Notes under the pieces: model-generated | The model's input: the letters and a program-made list of their open reading frames with translations, nothing else | Database searches by the model: none | What the model was told of the DNA's origin: nothing | From: Bordetella parapertussis | GTDB taxonomy: Bacteria > Acidobacteriota > Terriglobia > Bryobacterales > Bryobacteraceae | Reading direction: 5' to 3' | DNA: 64,000 nucleotides | Assembly: GCA_943328975.2 (NCBI GenBank) | Contig: CALQCC020000017.1 | Coordinates: 22,838 to 86,837 of the forward strand | Made by a program: the position numbers and the translations under genes | In this document: one piece after another, positions 62,101 through 64,000 of the stretch | How positions within the stretch are numbered: position 1 is the first letter of the stretch | How the letters are laid out: each line of letters starts with the position of its first letter

Positions 62101-62707
62101 GGCCCATCGTCTGAGTCGCGTCCATTCCGTCTACGCGAACCGATTCGGTGTTGCTGGGCGCGCCGTTGACGCGAACGTTCAAGTTCGGCTGCCACAGGGT
62201 GCCCGGAGCCAAGTTGGTCACGGCGAGAGGATTGCGGATGCCGGAACTGCCGGCGTTTGCGGCGCCGACGCCCAGGATCGGAAGATTGTTGAGTCGCTGT
62301 GCGGCTACGTTATGGCTCAGTTCGCCGCTCTCGGTCTTCAGCAGGCTGACCTCAGCGGTAACAGTGACCGACTCCGACGCGGTGCCTACTTCTAGGACAA
62401 CGTCGATACGGAGCGTCTGGGCCACCGGCAGCGCGATATTCTGCTGCACAAATTTCTTGAACCCAGGTACGGTCACGGTGAGTTCGTAACCACCGGTCGG
62501 CATCTGCGGCAACGTGTAGTTACCGGTTGAGGTGCTGGTGGTCTGGTAGACGGCACCGGTCTGAACGTTGCGAGCCTCCAAGGCAGCTGCTGTTACCGCA
62601 GCGCCCGCAGGATCGATTACAGTACCAGTGATCGTGCCGCGATCGCCCTGTGCAAAGAGCACAGAACTACCCAGCAACAGGAATATAGCAGGAAGAGAAA
62701 TACGCAT
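59117..62707 (-). CDS. TonB-dependent receptor with carboxypeptidase-regulatory-like domain
   Basis: A 1196-residue outer-membrane receptor, second in this block. Signal peptide (MRISLPAIFLLLGSSVLFAQ), CarboxypepD-regulatory-like domain (TGTVIDPAGAAVTAAALEAR ... MPTGGYELTVTVPGF), plug (LNNLPILGVGAANAGSS), and a barrel ending in RQGSLVARFTF. The start at 62707 begins the signal peptide; an in-frame extension is spurious. Dyad site 2 lies 125 bp upstream. Like the other receptor it probably imports a complex organic substrate; specificity unknown. Confidence 0.92.
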   Translation of the reverse strand: MRISLPAIFLLLGSSVLFAQGDRGTITGTVIDPAGAAVTAAALEARNVQTGAVYQTTSTSTGNYTLPQMPTGGYELTVTVPGFKKFVQQNIALPVAQTLRIDVVLEVGTASESVTVTAEVSLLKTESGELSHNVAAQRLNNLPILGVGAANAGSSGIRNPLAVTNLAPGTLWQPNLNVRVNGAPSNTESVRVDGMDATQTMGPFAQAQTQPSVDAVQELSIQTSNFAAEYGQAGGGLFNFTMKSGTNQYHGTVYDYFVNEALNSGQAYLNVRNKNRRNDFGGTFGGVVNIPKLYNGKDKTFFFFNYEQFRETVQIANQKVTVPTLAYRQGDFTTALTGTNRKFATPDALGRDMFEGQIFDPQSEALAPNGRRVRTAFVGNKIPVARFDPVSVKVQNLIPNPTDPNALFQNAIYPYPSQRVTAIPSIKLDHNLGANMKASFYYQRTGTESQYSPTLGNSEGFPTPVTASRGTFVYNNTVRLNVDYTLAPTLLLHLGAGFQDNDFSDAAPITNFDAVGQLGLRGGTVAPDQGARFPQFGAAASLLGVSNTGGVQQLGPSSQRRDIMHKPTANASLTYVRNNHTFKAGADLRIEGYPNYLFTNTAGTFAFSGEQTSNSSVDGLATGGITLGFPYASFLLGRVNQTTLAAPPAQKNGRQFWALFMQDTWKVTRKLTVDYGLRWDFMSYPKEQYGRTANFSPTVANPTAGNHPGASIFEGYGANRCNCMFANNYKLAFGPRVGLAYQINSKTVLRAGWGVSYSSTNGLTPGVPGSSAVVAQAPAYGDASTVLAQGIPFTATWPNLSPGVFPAPGTITGAPLAWDQNYGRPARQHQYSIGLQREIFSNLVAEVSYVGNRGAWWRATNLIDYNAITPAMLASKGLDLTNSADRAILISQVQAVGASRFRNLLPYSGFSGANSVAQSLRPFPQFGALNGFGSALGNTWYDSLQVKVTKRFSHGLDMTYTYTYQKELTIGAESETGGGQVNDLFNRSTNKYISSFSRPQVSVLALNYTVPKINTNRWLSYAAKDWTVGAVMQYSSGTPIRVPNSISNLGSTLLRSTWSDRVPGQPLFLQDLNCGCFDPTRALTLNPAAWREPALGTFSPSAAYYNDYRIQRRPNESISFGRIFRIAEGKSLNIRAEFTNPFNRLYWGNPASTAYNTATQTSASGALTAGFGFINTGVAPPAPGERQGSLVARFTF

Positions 62708-62795
62708 AGAAAACCTCAGATTAGAAAAGGAAGTGTTTTCGGCCGTTCCCAGACAAAAGCCTGAGGCGCCCGCCAAAGCAAGCCTACAAATAGGA

Positions 62796-62816
62796 TACCC
62801 GGGCCGAGCCCGGGTA
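62796..62816 (-). terminator. Perfect hairpin after the pseudogene
   Basis: Stem TACCCGGGC/GCCCGGGTA, 9 bp, loop CGA. It lies 48 bases past the pseudogene stop on the minus strand and before the receptor gene; only a weak T-rich tail follows. It can act as terminator or as leader structure. Confidence 0.55.
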
Positions 62817-62831
62817 GTCGATCAAGAGTTA

Positions 62832-62848
62832 TTGATAGGAATAATCAA
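62832..62848. promoter_or_regulatory. TTGAT-N7-ATCAA site 2 before the second TonB receptor
   Basis: TTGAT-AGGAATA-ATCAA, with an extra ATCAA half-site six bases to its left (62821-62825). It is 125 bp upstream of the receptor ATG. Confidence 0.6.
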
Positions 62849-62864
62849 AAATAGTGATACAGCC

Positions 62865-63609
62865 CTATTTCCCGATCATGTGCTCCAAATCGCGATTGTT
62901 TTCCTGGCAGATGTATTCAATCAACTCGCCCTTGAGCAGGCTGGGGTGAGTGGTGAACGTCCAGGGACGGGAGAAGGTCTTAGGATCTTCGATCAGGTGC
63001 TCGATCTCCAGATGACCATAATCGGGACGGCGAATGCGTTCGGTAACCTTCATGTCAGCCGAATGCGGGACGCCGGCTTGGTCGAGCCAGGATTTGTCGG
63101 TTTGGCCGACGGTTTCGATCACCAGAGTGTCGCCTTCCCACCAGCCGACCGAATCACCCAACCAGGTGTCAACCACGGCGGGATCGTGCAAAGGACGGCC
63201 CATGAAGACCTTGCGCCATACGTGAGCGCCACCCTCGTAAATAAAGACAAGTGGTGCTCATCCGCGGCACCCCCGGAGGCAAGCAACGCGCTTCCGGATC
63301 ATCCTTGCTGATATTGTCCTTGTGATTCTTGTGGATCGCTGCTGCGGCTGGCAGCATCGGCACTTCCACCACCGAAACCAAGTCGACATTTTCACGGATC
63401 GCGTTGGGCTGCCAATTTCCCGACAGATCAGGCTTTCCGTCGGCAGTACGAGGCGTCACGCCCTCAGGCGGCCAGGTCGCCTTTGCCTTAGCCTTGGCGT
63501 CGCCCGCCTTGCCCGCTCCGGCCGGAGCTGGGGTCTGGGAAGAAGCTACCCATGCCGTCAGACAAATCGATAGAGCCAGGGTAAGCGCTGATTTAGTCGC
63601 AGTTCTCAT
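62865..63609 (-). pseudogene. Broken secreted acidobacterial protein (family copy D)
   Basis: The gene starts at 63609 with a signal peptide, a KAKAKATWPPEG linker and ADGKPDLSGNWQ, and reaches CLPPGVPRMSTT. The frame then shifts by one base: homology resumes as LVFIYEGG and runs to the normal end (DTWLGDSVGWWEGDTLVIET ... HMIGK). Comparison with copies A and C shows that about a dozen residues expected between GVPR and the FIYEGG block are also missing. So the break (near 63250) is an internal deletion of a length not divisible by three, not a simple base-call error. TACAAT lies five bases before the ATG. Confidence 0.8.
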
Positions 63610-63672
63610 AATATATTGTATTAATGCCTCCCTAGGATACAAAGCACCTCCAGCAACGTCGATGTGCAGAGG

Positions 63673-63689
63673 CTGATACCCATTATCAA
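63673..63689. promoter_or_regulatory. CTGAT-N7-ATCAA site 4 in a divergent promoter region
   Basis: CTGAT-ACCCATT-ATCAA differs by one base from the consensus, and its right part CCATTATCAA is identical to site 3. It lies 64 bp before the pseudogene start and 134 bp before the O-demethylase-like gene. Confidence 0.55.
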
Positions 63690-63802
63690 CGGATTTGATT
63701 AAGCGCGGCACGGTCGATGTTATTCTCGTCAAAGAGTAGTGCGCTAGAACGCCCGACCAAAGCCCACCAGCCCGCTCGCCTGATTTCAGCACTTAGCGAT
63801 AA

Positions 63803-64000
<198 letters not shown>

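Noticed and set aside
61121..62395. A 424-codon open frame antisense to the second TonB receptor (and a 363-codon one at 50762-51853 against the first)
   Set aside because: Both lie fully within receptor genes with complete family architecture; no domain or start signal supports them.

Overview
The window looks like a chromosomal segment of a soil acidobacterium, probably from the Solibacter/Bryobacter group. The reasons are high GC content, two very large TonB-dependent receptors with an N-terminal carboxypeptidase-regulatory-like domain, several copies of a secreted protein type that I associate with acidobacteria, a PEP-CTERM phosphatase, an Hsp70/DUF2760 pair, and a cytochrome b with fused c-type hemes. 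This is an inference from gene content; no rRNA or tRNA gene was seen.

Layout. 0-5 kb: a lone cysD, a small membrane protein, a secreted acidobacterial protein, an SMP-30 propeller, an NTF2-like protein and a PEP-CTERM phosphatase. 5-13 kb: a tightly packed minus-strand operon (MBL hydrolase, DUF2059, YetF-like, NadE, beta-propeller, GH57) behind a good sigma-70 promoter. 13-17 kb: an ORF6N protein with an internal palindrome, an M50 protease, small proteins, a two-gene HU-like/TIR unit and a ZIP transporter. 17-29 kb: Rieske plus cytochrome b with fused c hemes, thiL-Hsp70-DUF2760, an NtrY/NtrX-type two-component system followed by a sigma-54 promoter and a small secreted protein, a sigma factor with a membrane-anchored TlpA-like partner, and an SDR. 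29-36 kb: nitrogen control (glnE, glnA, glnB) with a MOSC protein and a porin. 35.8-37.1 kb: a Phd/VapC-type toxin-antitoxin pair and efp.

37-50.5 kb holds the most striking locus. After an ExbD-like/GntR/SPFH operon come a 23-CxxCH cytochrome and a 1293-residue cytochrome with 51 CxxCH motifs plus one CX3CH. These are followed in the same direction by an outer-membrane beta-barrel, a secreted protein, a His-rich membrane protein resembling a b-type cytochrome, a membrane-anchored FeS/FAD/NAD(P) oxidoreductase and a TPR protein, closed by a terminator. This reads as a candidate electron conduit from the cytoplasm to the cell surface (inference).

50-64 kb is an accessory block: two TonB receptors, three members of the secreted family (one a pseudogene), DUF6152, LysR and GntR/FCD regulators, and the start of a LigM/DesA-like THF-dependent O-demethylase. 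Four intergenic sites share the dyad TTGAT-N7-ATCAA (one with a single change), suggesting one local regulon, perhaps for methoxylated aromatics (inference).

Several genes have a -10-like hexamer 5-8 bases before the start codon and no Shine-Dalgarno sequence, consistent with leaderless transcripts.
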